Shown: positions 38,289 through 49,535, numbered from the stretch's first letter. The stretch: 64,000 bases of DNA from Prorocentrum cordatum (GCA_963575745.1 CAUYUJ010018042.1:130001-194000), one strand, 5' to 3'. The notes: generated from the sequence alone by a model not told the origin. Numbers and translations: made by a program.

Positions 38289-39644
38289 ATGCTGCTTTGG
38301 CTCCAGAGAGCGGGCTGGCACTTCGACAACCCGACTACCCTCCAGCCTAGAGTTGGAGGCGGCATCCATATCCTGGAGACTCCGCCAGTCTCGATTGCCA
38401 AGCAGCTCACGGAGGGCCTCAAAGGGCAACAGTCTCGCCAGGCTGTAGGCATCGAACTGGGTGCTCCTCCCTCTCCCCCTCCTCCGCCAGTCGGACAGGA
38501 AGGGGGTGTGGACTGGGTCCAGGTCCGTAGGGGGCTTAGGCACTTTCGAAAGCGGCTCACCCCCGACGAGTACACCAGCCTCAGGCACTACATTTGCGGC
38601 TCCCTCATCACAGGTAAGGTTCTGTCAGGCTGGGGTTATGATCTCCAGCCATCTTGCCCTTATTGTCTGGAGGTAGATACACAATACCGCAGGCTATGGA
38701 CGTGCTCCTTCGGGAAGGAGTTCAGGGAAGAAGTTATGGGCTCGGACGCCATCGAAGGGGCCCCGGACGTGTCGACTTTCTATTCGCACCTCTGGCCTCC
38801 CAGACTTCAGCTCGAACCACTGCTGGAAACATGTAATACTCGCTATGTAGATGCCAACAGGCCCTGCGACCCCTTCGAGTTCGAACCCAACAGCGAAATC
38901 TTCACGGATGGTTCGTGCTTTGACCCCGAAACCCGCCACCTTGCCCGCGCAGGATCCTCCGCAGTAGAATTAAACGAGGACAACTCGCTCAAGGGGGCAA
39001 TCTTCGGGGGCCTGCCGTCTTTCGGGGAGCAGACCGCAGTCGACGGGGAGCATGGGGGGCTACTTGCGGCAGCACTGCGTTCCAAAGCAGCCTCCACGAA
39101 CACATTCGTTGTAGATTGTGCGGCCCTCGTCCGCAGATCTATCAAATCCTGCATCGACGGTAGATCCCCATTCTCTCAGGTTTGGAGGCACATCACCCGT
39201 GCGCTCCCCGCGGGCGAATGGCTGCACTTAGTCAAGACTAGGGGCCACAGGAAGGAGTCGGAGGCAGTCAATGAGTTAAATCTGAGGTACATCTTAGGTA
39301 ACATGGCAGCAGATCACTATGCAGGGCAAGGGGCGCGTAGCCATCGCCCAGCACCCGCCGTAGTTGATGAGCATGTTGCAGCCTATGATCTCTACCTGTC
39401 TGTCTTGGTCGGGGCCGGCAAGATCCTGGGGTCCTGGCCGAAGTCCGAGGAGCTTTGGGGTGAGCTGCAGAAGCTGCCCAAGGAGCCTAGACCTTCACCG
39501 CCAAGACCGTTTGCCGAATTACATCAGCCAGCTCGGGATGGGCAGAGATATCGGCGCCTTAGTTGCTTAAGGATTGTCTCCCCCAAGTCGAAGTTTGACT
39601 GCCAGGCCACGTCGCCAGCTATGGGGGGTGATCAAGCAGCATAA
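38289..39644 (+). pseudogene. LINE RNase H domain, catalytic residues intact
   Basis: 451 codons in the same frame as RT block 3, separated only by a TGA at 38274. Residues about 195-360 form an RNase HI fold: TDGS (Asp, 38907-38909), DGEHGGLLAAAL (Glu), VVDCAALV (Asp) and GNMAADHYAG (Asp), giving the complete D-E-D-D set. RNase H removes the RNA strand after reverse transcription. It is the least damaged part of the element, with 451 uninterrupted codons. Confidence 0.8.
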
Positions 39645-39679
39645 GAGACTTCATCACTCGCTGCATGTAGGCTGGCTCG

Positions 39680-39847
39680 ACTCAGGGCCCCCTCTGCAAC
39701 CATTGTGGAGGTTTCAGCACGCATCGCGGTTCGAAGAAGCTCACTGACCCCAGGGGTTGCACCAGGAAGACAAGCAGTGAGCTCAGGAAGCGTAGGAAAG
39801 GCATGCCCCAGATCAGTAGGATCTTGCCGACAGCAGTGGGAAGGTGA
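39680..39847 (+). pseudogene. LINE C-terminal zinc finger after a frameshift
   Basis: In a frame shifted from RNase H, PLCNHCGGFS...RGSKKLTDPRGC gives C-x-x-C-G-G ... KKL ... C, then a basic tail ending TGA at 39845-39847. The pattern matches the extreme C-terminus of LINE ORFs of this type as I recall them. It places the frameshift near 39630. Confidence 0.5.
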
Positions 39848-40114
39848 GGGAGTGCAGCAGTTCAGGGAGCTGTGGGAGGGACTGTCTTCTGTCCTTCTCG
39901 CCACCCTGGGGGGAGGGGGGCCTTAGGTGGAAGGGCCCCTGCACCAGAGTGCTGGCTGGGGTCACGGCACAGGGTTGCCGTGGCATAGGATGCTCATTCG
40001 GCTTGGGTGCCTCCCCTAGTCTGCCCCTTCCGCCGCTTCTGCCGCTTTCCATCCCTCCTTGGCCTCGGGCCCAGCCTCCCGCCAGCTCTCGCGCGCGCGC
40101 CGTGCTTGCCCGCT
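39848..40114. other. Spacer or LINE 3' sequence, pyrimidine-rich toward its end
   Basis: 40010-40110 is C/T-rich (CTTCCGCCGCTTCTGCCGCT), a possible trans-splice or splice acceptor tract for the next ORF. No gene seen. Confidence 0.35.
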
Positions 40115-40684
40115 ATGATGAAGAGCAAGCAGGGACCGTATCAGGCGTGCGCGACTCAGGGCTGCCGTGGCTGGATCTTTTCCTCGATGTTCAAGGAGGA
40201 GGACGAGGGCATGTTGGCGTGCAAGCACTGCGGGAACACGTTCGACCCGCCGCAGGAGGCACTGGGGGCCATCAGGGAGGCCCGTGCCGCCCGCGCTGCC
40301 GCCGCCCGTCAGCCTGCCCCCGCTGGTCCAGCTCTCATTGGCCCAGTTGTTCCTGGACTCGTGAGGCCCCCTGCCGTTCCCAAGCCCTTAGCCAAGCGTG
40401 AGCTGCCGCTGTCGGTCAAAGGATCGGCACCGCCTCCTCTCCCTGACCCCAAGCTCTCGGGCCCTCCTGTTCCTTTTCCTCCTGCTTGGCCCCACGGGCA
40501 GGAGCTGCCCATCCAGGCCGTGGAACATCAGGGGCTGGAGGCGCCCCCCAAGGCCCGCCCCTCTGTCAAGGCGCCGCAGCAGGGCAAGGGGGCGGCTAAG
40601 TCGTCCTCTTGGAGGCCGCCGCAGCCCAAGGCGCCGCCTGCTCGCAGCCAAGGGGAAGGGCCGCGGGAAGGGCCGCAGGGCTAA
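40115..40684 (+). CDS. Zinc-finger, Pro/Ala-rich ORF, probably retroelement-derived
   Basis: 189 codons from the first ATG of an ATGATG pair (40115) to TAA at 40682-40684. The frame extends upstream to 40007, but the ATGATG is better placed after the pyrimidine tract. Residues 10-40 contain C-x4-C (ACATQGC), GWIFSSMFKEE and C-x2-C (CKHCG), a plausible four-Cys zinc ribbon. The rest is low-complexity Pro/Ala/Lys-rich and basic at the C-terminus (QGKGAAKSSSWRPPQPK), as in nucleic-acid-binding ORF1-like proteins. It follows the LINE on the same strand. It may be the LINE's own 3' ORF, the start of another retroelement, or a host gene. The frame is undamaged. Confidence 0.5.
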   Translation: MMKSKQGPYQACATQGCRGWIFSSMFKEEDEGMLACKHCGNTFDPPQEALGAIREARAARAAAARQPAPAGPALIGPVVPGLVRPPAVPKPLAKRELPLSVKGSAPPPLPDPKLSGPPVPFPPAWPHGQELPIQAVEHQGLEAPPKARPSVKAPQQGKGAAKSSSWRPPQPKAPPARSQGEGPREGPQG

Positions 40685-41215
40685 GCGCCCGCGGCACACC
40701 CAGAGCACGGTTGTGCCGCGGCTGCGCATTCGAGCGGCTATCTCGAAGGCGGCGAATCGCACCTTGAAGGGGCGGGGGCGCCACTTCAGGGAGAGAGCCG
40801 CTCACGCGTGGAAGGAAGTCCGTTGGGCCCACGGCCATGTTCAGAGGGGGGGGGGAGAGGCGGGCCAAGGGGGCCCCCTCATCTTCCGACCCTGACATGG
40901 AGTAGGCAGCTGCAGGGGGAGCGGTCAGAGAAGGCCAGCATCGGATAACGGCAGGATAACAGTACCGGATAAGAGCAGATCCAACGGCTTCCTCTCCCTG
41001 TTGCCACATCCCACCCTGTCCTGGGGCCAGCCTAGGCAGGGTTTGGGCGTGGGGCTTCGGCGCCGCTTACTCCCCTCGCCCCCTCTATCCCCCCTCCGTC
41101 GCAGCCTTCCTTCTTCTCCGCAAGCGTCGCCTTAGCCTCCCGTCTATAAAAGTTGTTCTCGCTCTCTGCTCCTAGAGTGGACCCGCGACACAGCAGTGCG
41201 TCAGCGCATCAGAGG
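40685..41215. other. 3' flank up to the (GGA)n tract
   Basis: Mixed sequence including GCGGATAACGGCAGGATAAC repeats near 40945 and a TATAAAAG near 41141. No gene recognised. It may still belong to the LINE insertion. Confidence 0.35.
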
Positions 41216-41520
41216 AGGAAGGGGGGGGGGGGGGGGGACGAGGGGGGGGGGGGGGGTGAGGAGGACGAGGACCAGGGCGAGGACGAGAAGGAGGAGGAAG
41301 ACGAAGAAGAAGAAGAAGAAGAAGAGGAGGAGGAGGAAGAGGAGGANNNNNNNNNNNNNNNNNNNNNNNNNNNNNNNNNNNNNNNNNNNNNNNNNNNNNN
41401 NNNNNNNNNNNNNNNNNNNNNNNNNNNNNNNNNNNNNNNNNNNNNNCCTCCTCCTCCTCCTCCTCCTCCTCCTCCTCCTCCTCTTCCTCCTCCTCCTCCT
41501 CCTCTTTCTCCTCCTCCTCA
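41216..41520. repeat. (GGA)n, 100-N gap, (CTC)n
   Basis: Purine G/GGA runs to 41346, exactly 100 N (41347-41446), then the complementary CTC repeat to 41520. The strand switch across the gap suggests either an inverted-repeat arrangement or an assembly join of two separate tracts. Confidence 0.9.
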
Positions 41521-41521
41521 A

Positions 41522-41909
41522 CCTTTTTGGCTCAAGATGCCGAGTTTCGTTTGGAGCGAAGTGGGTACCGCCAGTCCGCAGCTTGCATCCTGTGTGTTTC
41601 GGGCCCCCTTGTGGGCCTTCTCCCGTGCCTGTCCGCCCAGGCGCGGGACGCGCGCTCCGGCCAGTCTGCCCTGGTCGGTTCTACTCCCCGCACTATGTGA
41701 GCTCCTGGAGGAGAGGCATCTCTCTGAGCGATGGCGTGGAGGTGGCAAGCGCCGTGGCGTGCTGCTCGGGCTGGTGGTTTCGTGTCGACGCTCGTGGTGG
41801 TGGCCAACTGCAGCGCGGAGGCGGACCCTACTCGGTCTGCTCGGCATACGGCCACTGGGAGTACGACAGTCACGGCCACGTGGTGTGCTCCAAGTGTGGC
41901 GGAGCCTGA
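41522..41909 (+). pseudogene. LINE-like ORF start behind a truncated leader
   Basis: 41522-41536 is the last 15 nt of the spliced leader with one mismatch (ending TTTTTGGCTCAAG), followed at once by ATG at 41537. The frame ending at 41907-41909 carries PYSVCSAYGHWEYDSHGHVVCSKCGG, a C-terminal finger in which one expected Cys (CSAC) is Tyr. The ATG frame is a different one, so a frameshift separates start and finger. Interpreted as a decayed 5' piece of another leader-tagged retroelement. Confidence 0.5.
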
Positions 41910-42229
41910 CCCCAGGAGGCTTCCAGAAGGCCCCAACAAGCCCTGAAAAACTGCGTGAGACTTCCAAGAGGTTCTTCTAAGATGAGACTCTACAAAAAGA
42001 GCTGAGGATGGTGGCTAATTCGCAGGGTGGGGCGAGAATGAGGGATAGGAAGAGGAAGCATGAGGGAAGGGTAAAACATTATTACAAAGACGATGCCAGA
42101 AAAGGCAACAAAGAGTTGTCGCTAAATGCTCTGGTTGATCGTATTGCCTTCCTGCCTGCATGCCAAGCCTGAAGAACCAAAAAGCATGGCGCGAAGCGCC
42201 AATGCAGTCTTGTACGTGTATATATATAT
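41910..42229. other. Unassigned spacer
   Basis: No gene or repeat family recognised. Confidence 0.4.
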
Positions 42230-42639
42230 ATATATACGCATACATATACATATATACACGCATGTGTGTGCATTGTACATTAATGCATACATACATACAT
42301 ACATACATACATACATACATACACACATACATGCACGCATACATACATACATACATGCATGCATGCATGCATGCATGCATGCATACATACATACATACAT
42401 ACATATATACATACATACGTACGTACGTGCATACATACATACATACACACATCCATAGCTACATACATACACACATACAAACATGCATACATACATACAT
42501 ACATACATGCATGCATGCATGCATGCATACATACATACATGAATACATACATACATACATACATACATACATGCATGCATGCATGTATGCATGCATGCAT
42601 GCATGCATGCATGCATGCATGCATGCATGCATGCATACA

Positions 42640-42671
<32 letters not shown>

Positions 42672-42685
42672 CATATACATATATG
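42230..42685. repeat. (CATA)n/(CATG)n microsatellite
   Basis: About 450 bp alternating blocks of ACAT and GCAT tetranucleotides, with ATATAC at the ends. It could adopt Z-DNA or cruciform structure. Tyr/His/Met frames are artefacts. Confidence 0.95.
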
Positions 42686-43367
42686 TGTGTGCGCGTGTCT
42701 GCGTGTGTGTAAACGTCTCTGTGTGCCTGCAAACTGCCAGTGAGGAATGCATGGAAGATTCTGCAACGTGTATAGGGGAACATTTTTGCGTGCGCTCCAG
42801 GCTGTGTCACGAGAGCGCTTTTCCATCAAATTAATGTGACGCACTTGTTGAAACAGCAGCAAACATGTACGCGTTTTAGTGCGCAACTATAGGCAGACAG
42901 GCCCGGGTGCGTACCGCACCCAGGCAGGCCTGTCAGGAACGGCCCTACTGATTCGCCATTTCGGCGCTCGCCACGCAAAAAGACGAGAAAGAGTAGCAGC
43001 AGCAGCCTGGAGGATTGGAGGCTTCTTCAACGCTTCTTGCGCTTCTCTTGATCCGCCCGAGGACCCTTGGAGGAGCTGAACAAAGAAGATTGGTGCCCGA
43101 GTCTGTCTCAGTAGTGCACGCCACCATAGCCAAACCACGGTGGATCGAAGGCCGCCCCCCCTCCATTTCTGGCCACGCCTCTGGGGCCAAACCACGGTGC
43201 AACGAAGGCCAGAAAACCCCACCTGGACGCACCGGTTGGGCGACTTTGCCTTCTAGGGGGCCTTTATTGAAGAGCTTTCGAGCCACCTCCAGCCGTCTTT
43301 CGGCATTCTGTCAGCCTCTTAGACGGACGCATGCTGGAGATGCGGGTGTTTTGGGGCGCTGTTTTGG
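42686..43367. other. Unassigned region
   Basis: CCGGGTGCGTACCGCACCCA-type palindrome near 42903, and AAACCACGGTG(G/C)A repeated at about 43132 and 43191. No gene recognised. Confidence 0.4.
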
Positions 43368-44782
43368 AAACCTCTTGGAGGCCTGCATGGTCATCTTGCC
43401 TTCTCTTGTGGGGGCCTCTTGGGTTGTCTTCGGGCCCTCTTGGGGCCGTGCCGAGGCCGTAAACGGTCTATTTTTTGCCGTCTTGGAGAACTCTTGGGCC
43501 GTCTGCCAGCCCGCTTGGGACTTGGGACGGCTTGATCCCTCTGGGGGCCCTCGTGGGGCCCGCTTGAGCCGTCTTGGGCCCTGGGCCCTTCCTGGGGTCC
43601 AATAAGGGCTCTTTTGGACTGTCTACGCGTGTGAGTTTGGAAACCTCGTAACCCGTCGCGGGCGCCTTGAAGAACAGAAGAGCACACACTATGTGTGTAT
43701 ATATATATACATATAACGGCGCACCGGGTCCGGGGGCCCGGGGCCGGGACCACGACCGCAAATGTGGGGACCGGGGTGCCCGGAGGCTCGTCGGGGCTTG
43801 CCAGAGGCCTCCCCGGTCAGACAAGACGGCCCCAGGAGCGCCCAAGACGGCCCAAGAAACTTCCAAGAGGCCTCCAAGCGGGCTCCGAGATGCTGAAGAT
43901 GGCCTCCAGACGTCCAAGGACGCCCCCAAGAGGCCCCAAGAAGCCTCCAACATGCGTCCCAAGAGGGCCCCTAGACGCAAAAATTTGCCCATTCCTTTCG
44001 TAAAACGTACATTTTCAACAAAGTTGTCTTTTGGGCTTTCCGACGTTACAGGACGGCCAAAGAGGCGCCCAAGACCGCCCCAAGACGGCCCAAGAAGCTT
44101 CCCAGAGGGCCCCAGGACAGCCCAAGAGGGCCCCAAGACGGCCCAAGAGGCGCCCAAGATGGCCCAAGAGGGCCCCAAGACGGGCCCAAGAGGGGCCCAG
44201 AGGGGGACCACGAACCGCAAGCTCGAGCCTTCCGCCCCAAGAGGCCGCCAGGAGGCCCCAAGGAGGCCCCTCAAGAGGCCCCAGGAGACCCCAGACGTCC
44301 AAGGACGCCCCCAAGAGGCCCCAAGAAGCCTCCAACATGCGTCCCAAGAGGGCCCCTAGACGCAAAAAATTGCCCATTCCCTTCGTAAATCGTACATTTT
44401 CAACAAAGTTGACTTTTGGGCTTTCCGACGTTACAGGACGGCCCAAGAGGCGCCAAAGACCGCCCCAAGACGGCCCAAGAAGCTTCCAAGAGGGCCCCAG
44501 GACAGCCCAAGAGGGCCCCAAGACGGCCCAAGAGGCGCCCAAGATGGCCCAAGAGGGCCCCAAGACGGGCCCAAGAGGGGGCCCAGAGGGGGACCACGAA
44601 CCGCAAGCTCGAGCCTTCCGCCCCAAGAGGCCGCCAGGAGGCCCCAAGGAGGCCCCTCAAGAGGCCCCAGGAGACCACAGACGTCCAAGGACGCCCCCAA
44701 GACGCTTCGCGTCACCAATTTCTTCTCGCAACGATTCCTGGGTCTGTGACTCGACAGAACCTAAGCGCGCGCGAAGCGCGCG
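43368..44782. repeat. CTTGGGG composite repeat with ~385-bp tandem duplication
   Basis: 43368-43612 is minisatellite in plus orientation; 43788-44700 is in inverse orientation (CCCAAGAGG). A unit starting CCAGACGTCCAAGGACGCCC begins at 43906 and 44291 and partly again at about 44677 (period about 385). Each unit holds an AT-rich island (CGTACATTTTCAACAAAGTT, GGGCTTTCCGACGTTACAGG) that is the inverse of the island at 60470. Confidence 0.8.
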
Positions 44783-44793
44783 CGTGGTTCTAG

Positions 44794-44831
<38 letters not shown>

Positions 44832-45074
44832 AAAAAAGAAAGAGAAGGAGAAAAAACACAAAAAAACAGGGGACGATTCTTTGGCTGTTTTGGAGCATGT
44901 TTGGAGCATTTTGGGAGTATGTTTCATTTGTCGTCCAAAGCCCGCCTGTAGGGGGACATGCCCGACCTGAGGATAGGCTCAGGGGGGGGGACGCGTCGAC
45001 ACCCACTCGCCCACTCATCTCCGAGCGGGGCCCCACAGCCCACTCCCCAATCGCCCACTGATCGGCGACAGTGG
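44783..45074. mobile_element. (TA)n/(GA)n tract and right half of a family A element (A7)
   Basis: 44795-44835 is (TA)n then (GA)n. 44866-44971 is a family A right half (GGGGACGATTC..., GTAGGGGGACATGCCCGACC). The left half is missing, possibly replaced by the microsatellite. 44985-45070 is family G-like. Confidence 0.65.
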
Positions 45075-45345
45075 AGGGAGGGAAAGCACATGAGCATCAA
45101 CTTTCGACGCTCCGCGCGGATTTCTCGGATCTGCGCTGGGGCCCCCTGGCGGCGCCTCTGGCGCCGCCTCTGGCGCGCTCCGCGCGCCAGGGAGGGGGGC
45201 CCAGAGCAAATCCCAGAAATTCGCGCGGACCGTCGAAAGTTGATGGTCATGTGTTGTGTGTTTCTTCCTTGGGATAGGGGCCCGATTGCCCGAAGCTGCC
45301 CAGGAAGGTTCAGATTCGCTGTCGGGGGCCCACCGGTGAGCTGTG
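45075..45345. mobile_element. Foldback family B copy B8 and family G fragment
   Basis: CAACTTTCGACGCTCCGCGC and GCGCGGACCGTCGAAAGTTG are clean inverted arms (to about 45272) around a GGCGGCGCCTCTGGCGCC core. 45293-45345 is a family G fragment (AGGTTCAGATTCGCTGTCGG). Confidence 0.8.
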
Positions 45346-45792
45346 GGCGGTGCATGGCCGGTTTTGTCACCCCCTCCCATGCTGCTGCTCATCCTGGAGA
45401 GTCCTCGCCACCGCGGCTGGCTTCTCCTCGACAGCCTGGCCAGGACGCCCCTTGGGAGCAACGGTATCGGTACCTTTCTGGTCCCCCACCAGGGGTGGAA
45501 GGGGAGGGGGGGGGCCGGGGGAGTAGAAGGGGGCGGCTGGGGGAGGGAGGAGAGCGGCGAGGGATGCACGAGCCTCTGTCTCGTGCTCCGCCCTCTCGTG
45601 GAGAGCGCTGGTCGGGAGAGATTGGCAAGTCCGGATGGACTCTCGTCGCCCGCATTGGCCCGGGGAGGGAGCTGCCAGGGCGCCGGAGACGGGGGCACAG
45701 CAACCGGGGGCACGGGGAGCGCCGACTTCCACATTCGGCCGTGCCCCCGTTTAGGGGGCCCTGGCCGCCGCAGAGGGGGGTACAGCAAACGT
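45346..45792. other. GC-rich spacer
   Basis: No gene or repeat family recognised. Confidence 0.35.
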
Positions 45793-45940
45793 CAGGAGGA
45801 AAAGAAACACAGACACAATTAATCGTCGATTCCCCAGAAAGTATAGGAAAATATGGGAAGTGTGGGTGAAGACAAAAACTTAGAAAATATGGAAAATATA
45901 GGGAATCCGGCCATTTGCGTGTGTGTTTATTCATGGAAAA
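45793..45940 (+). repeat. Family C copy C5
   Basis: CAGGAGGAAAAGAAACACAG, CAATTAATCGTCGATTCCCC and AATATGGGAAGTG in family order. The 3' end lacks the CAGGGCCCCTTCA terminus. Confidence 0.8.
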
Positions 45941-46480
45941 GCCCAAGCCCCCGTTTGGCTGAACCCCCGTCTGCGAAGCCCCAGGGCTGGGGACGGCACC
46001 CGTGCAGGGCCGCGCGCGGCGCTCCGCAGGAGTGGCCCGCAGCCGGCGGAGGGTGAGGGCCTCTGCGCGGGGGGCCGGCCGGGGTCATCTCCCGAGGGCC
46101 GGGCGGCCCCCGATCGACCCCTCTCAGAGCCCCGAATCATCAGGGGTAACTCGGGTCAGGGCCAACTCGGGTTCGCTTTTCGGGATTCCGAACCCGAGTT
46201 AGCCCGAGCCCGAGTTACCCCGGATAACTCGGGCGTCCAGAGCCCCGAATCATCAGGGGTAATTCGGGTCAGGGTTAACTCGGGTTCGTTTTTCGGGAAT
46301 CCTAACCCGCGTTACCCCGGACCCGAGTCACCCCGGATAACTCGGGCGCCCAACACTCATCGCCGGGAGGGGCCCACTGGTAGCCCACCATGCCCAGGAG
46401 CCTGCGGTTTCGCGCCACCGGTTGCCCATCGGGGGCGACGGGGTCGATGTTTCCCCCCTCGGCCGGTCCCCGCTTCACCG
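45941..46480. repeat. Spacer, 113-bp tandem repeat and family G copy
   Basis: AGAGCCCCGAATCATCAGGG starts at 46126 and 46239; each unit contains inverted AACTCGGGTT/AACCCGAGTT motifs. 46352-46480 is a family G copy (GGTAGCCCACCATGCCCAGG). Confidence 0.75.
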
Positions 46481-47799
46481 CTGGCTTTCACAAGACGGGT
46501 GAAGGTGGTACGTTTAGCCACCGCTTGATATGTAAAGATCTACGCAGGTGGACCAAGTCGTTGAAGTCCAAGGAGGGGGAGGACGGGGACGGGCAGAGTT
46601 CACATGGCGGAAGCGACCATGATGGCGCCGCTACCTATCTGTGCATTCCGTCGCTGCGTGCCGAACGGCAGCAGTTCAAGTCGAGCTCGCTTACTAGGTA
46701 TGTAGAGTGTGCCTGCTTGTTCGGCACAGACCTACGTGTTTAGTGGCAGCGCAGTCCTCGCAAAACATGCGCACTTCGAAAGGCAAGTTTATTCACCACA
46801 GGGCTGTGCACTGCAGCAGGCCCCCCACAGATTCCCAGGACGTCTCCCTGGCTGGGCCATGCGGCCAAGATTGGACGTCCAGATGGTCACCACCCACCAA
46901 ACCACCCCAACCCAACCCGAAGGCCTCAATTTGCCATCCATTTCCAGTGGGGGGGGATCGGGGAACGTCGAAAAAACACATGGTCCCCGTACCCCCCCCC
47001 AACCCGAAATTCGGGTCAAATTCGTGCCTTCGGGTTGGGTTGGGGTGGTCTGGTAGGTAGTCAGATGGAGAGAGAGATGGACATCATCGTGCGCATGCTG
47101 CGCCGTTGTGCCAGCTCTCCGAGTGGGCCGACCGCCGATGTGCCTGCCAGGCCGCCCGGCGGGAGCCCGCCAGTGCCGCGGAGGTCATCGCCCGGGGCCG
47201 CTCTCGCCCGCTGGCCGCCGCGGCGCTGCAAGCGCCAGGTTCGGCAGCAACGCAGGTACACCTCAGGCGATCCTTAAGAAAACTTAAGTTTTCGGCCAGA
47301 GTCTCGATTGTTCTTGATGTTTCGATGTAAATCCTAAGATCTGAATAGAACTGTTGGGTTGTTGTTCAAGTTCTGAGACTATGAATTTCTTAACCCATGA
47401 TTTCTTAAGCATTTCGCAGGGTGTGTGCACCGAGCGTTCCGAGTTCCGCGCGCCCCCGTCAGCACGGGACCGCGCCCGAGCCTCCGCGCAGGAAAAGGTC
47501 CCGATCCCGGTACCCTTCCTTTTTGTTTTTCTGTGTTGGGCCTCGTGGGAGGCCCCCGTTGCCACGGCGGTTGCATTCGCTTGGGAATGTTGGTCCGAAT
47601 GCACCCCGCGAGAGGTCCGAGGAATAGCGGTAATTATCGGTGCCATTCGGCTTCCCCCGAGACGAGGCAGACTTGCTCCCCCTCCCCCGCTCAGTCGGGA
47701 CGATGTCGCCCTCTTCCGCCGCGCGCCCTTTCCTCTTCGCAGGTGATGAGCGCCGCCGCTGCCGCTGGCGACGCCTGTCGTACTCCCAAGCCGTCGACG
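46481..47799. other. Unassigned region
   Basis: About 1.3 kb of mostly single-copy sequence. CAACCCAACCCGAAGG (46910) and its inverse CCTTCGGGTTGGG (47028) form a small inverted repeat. No protein is recognised in any frame. Confidence 0.4.
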
Positions 47800-48010
47800 C
47801 CATGATTGTGTTTCCATATCGACCCGCCAGACAAGGCGAATTTCGATTCCTCCGGTTCGATTCGATTCCGATGGTTGTCGATTCCCGATTCGACTCGACT
47901 TGAGATTCCGATTTGGGCTCCGATGTCTCAACGGAGGCCTACCAGCCTGCCAATTTCCGCCGATTCGACTTCTCCCGACTCGGCTGCCGATTTCCGTTGA
48001 TCAGAATCAT
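47800..48010. repeat. Dispersed repeat family L, copy 1
   Basis: GGTTCGATTCGATTCCGATG, GGCTCCGATGT(C/T)TCAA(C/T)GGAGG and TCGATCGCCGATC are shared with 56040-56225. Confidence 0.75.
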
Positions 48011-48067
48011 GTCGATCGCCGATCTGACTTGCCGGCGCTGGCGCCAACGCCGACGCCAACGACAACA

Positions 48068-48098
<31 letters not shown>

Positions 48099-48540
48099 TG
48101 GCGATGCCGCCGCCGCCGCCGACGACGATGACGCCGACGACGACGGCAACGACGCCGACGCCGACGCCGACGCCGCCGCTGACGGACGACGACGCCGACG
48201 CCTCAGCCGGGGCCGTCCCCCGCACGCCCAGGACAAGCCCGACGGGCCCGCCGCAGCGCGGCAGCCCGGCGCCGACGCCGCCGCGAGCGAACCCGCCGCG
48301 GGGCCCTGGGCGACCCGGCGACGACGACGATGAAACGCTGCCGCCCGCGGCAGCGACGGCGACGACGCCGCCGAGCGCCCGCCGCCCGCGGCGACGTCGC
48401 CGTCGTCGGCGGCGTCGACGGCGTTGTCGACGGCGTCGGCATCGACGGCGTCGTCGGCGGCGTCCGGGGGGCGGAGGTGGAGGCGGCGGCGGAGGGGAGG
48501 GGGGAGGGGGGGGAGGAAGAGGAGGACAAGAGGGCCCGGA
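48011..48540. repeat. (GAC)n/(CGC)n triplet tract
   Basis: Imperfect GAC/GCC triplets at about 48040-48190 and GACGGCGTC-type repeats at 48340-48480. Frames through it are biased and not called. Confidence 0.8.
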
Positions 48541-48927
48541 TTAGTAGGTCGACCCTCTTAAATCAAGGGTATTTTTGTGTCCTGTGCATCGCTCGTCGTG
48601 TTCTCTGCAGGCCAGGGGCAAGGTATACCCTTGCGTCCTGGGCCTGGGCCATGTTGCTGTCGGAAGAGTCTTGTGTCCTGTCGCGCGTCCTGTGCGCAGT
48701 GCCCTGCCTGTAATCCAGCATGTATACACACTTCGAAGACAACCAAATTTCACACAGCCTAAGCATAAACTTCTTGGAGCTCCGCACGGCTTTCATGGAT
48801 CGGAGCTGGACCGGCCTCCCTGGCGTGCGCGCGGAGCGCGCCAGGACTGGTGCTGGATGCGCCGCCAGGGGGGCCCGGCGCCGATCCAAGAAACCCGCGC
48901 AGTGTTGTGCCGTGTTTCGTTATTCTA
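48541..48927. mobile_element. Spacer and foldback family B, copy B9
   Basis: 48758-48927 has GCATAAACTTCTTGGAGCTC, CGCACGG, CCTGGCGTGCGCGCGGAGCG and GGCGCCGATCCAAGAAACCC. The arms have diverged, but the core layout is kept. 48541-48757 is unassigned. Confidence 0.65.
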
Positions 48928-49535
48928 ACGTTGCCACGAATGCACCCTTCGTTCAAAGTCTCCGCTTCGAAAGACCCTATACGCCTTCCTGTTCTTTGCT
49001 GGAATCGCCCCCTCTAAAATTCGAACACGTCGTGTGCTTGCCATCATGGCGGGAGCCCTGCTTTGAAAAAGAATCGCCGTACATCTTTTCAGACAACGCT
49101 AACGAAAACGAGAAGGCACGATCACAAACAAAGTCCCAGTATAAACCCAGTTTGAAAACGGATCGCCTTCGTTGCAAGCGTTGCAAATGTGAAGAAAAGC
49201 GAAGGTGCACGGCGACAAGGCGAGAGCCACATTTTCAAAAAGTTCCAGCCAATGCGAGTTGTTTCAAACGTACGCGCGTGGTGCCAGGGCGACAGCCACA
49301 TGTTGATGTCATGTCGGCTGCAAGTTTGCAAGACGAGCGTCCGCGGCGCTCTCCATGTCTATAGCTTCTGCAAGTGGTTGAGACGCTTGTGCACGGCGTT
49401 AAAGCGACAGCCCCATGTGGAAGAAGTCGAACCATCCATCCTTGTAGTTGTTGTAGGAGGGAGGAGGAGGGCGAGGAGCAAGAGGAGCAAGAGGAGAAAG
49501 GAGGAGGGAAGCACACTACGCCGTCACCTAGCCTC
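48928..49535. repeat. Decayed ~65-bp tandem repeat
   Basis: Four loose units at about 49161, 49251, 49318 and 49366 share TTGCAAG(C/T)...GTGCACGGCG...GCGACAGCCACATG. A similar block is at about 57040-57165. The long plus-strand frame over it (48720-49364) is not recognised. Confidence 0.45.

Larger units (their letters stand above)
33874..39847 (+). mobile_element. Near-full-length but broken LINE (APE-RT-RNase H)
   Basis: A non-LTR retrotransposon in the order leader, zinc-finger-like segment, coiled coil, AP-type endonuclease, linker, reverse transcriptase, RNase H, C-terminal zinc finger. The reading frame changes several times (about 34095, 34390, 36215, 37140, 37390, 39630), and stops interrupt it at 37132-37134 (TAG) and 38274-38276 (TGA). 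No terminal repeats are present, as expected for a LINE. The 3' end is uncertain: sequence to about 41215 is again followed by (GGA)n, so the insertion may be about 7.3 kb. Three catalytic acidic positions are replaced by Gly, so it is almost certainly immobile. Confidence 0.85.
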
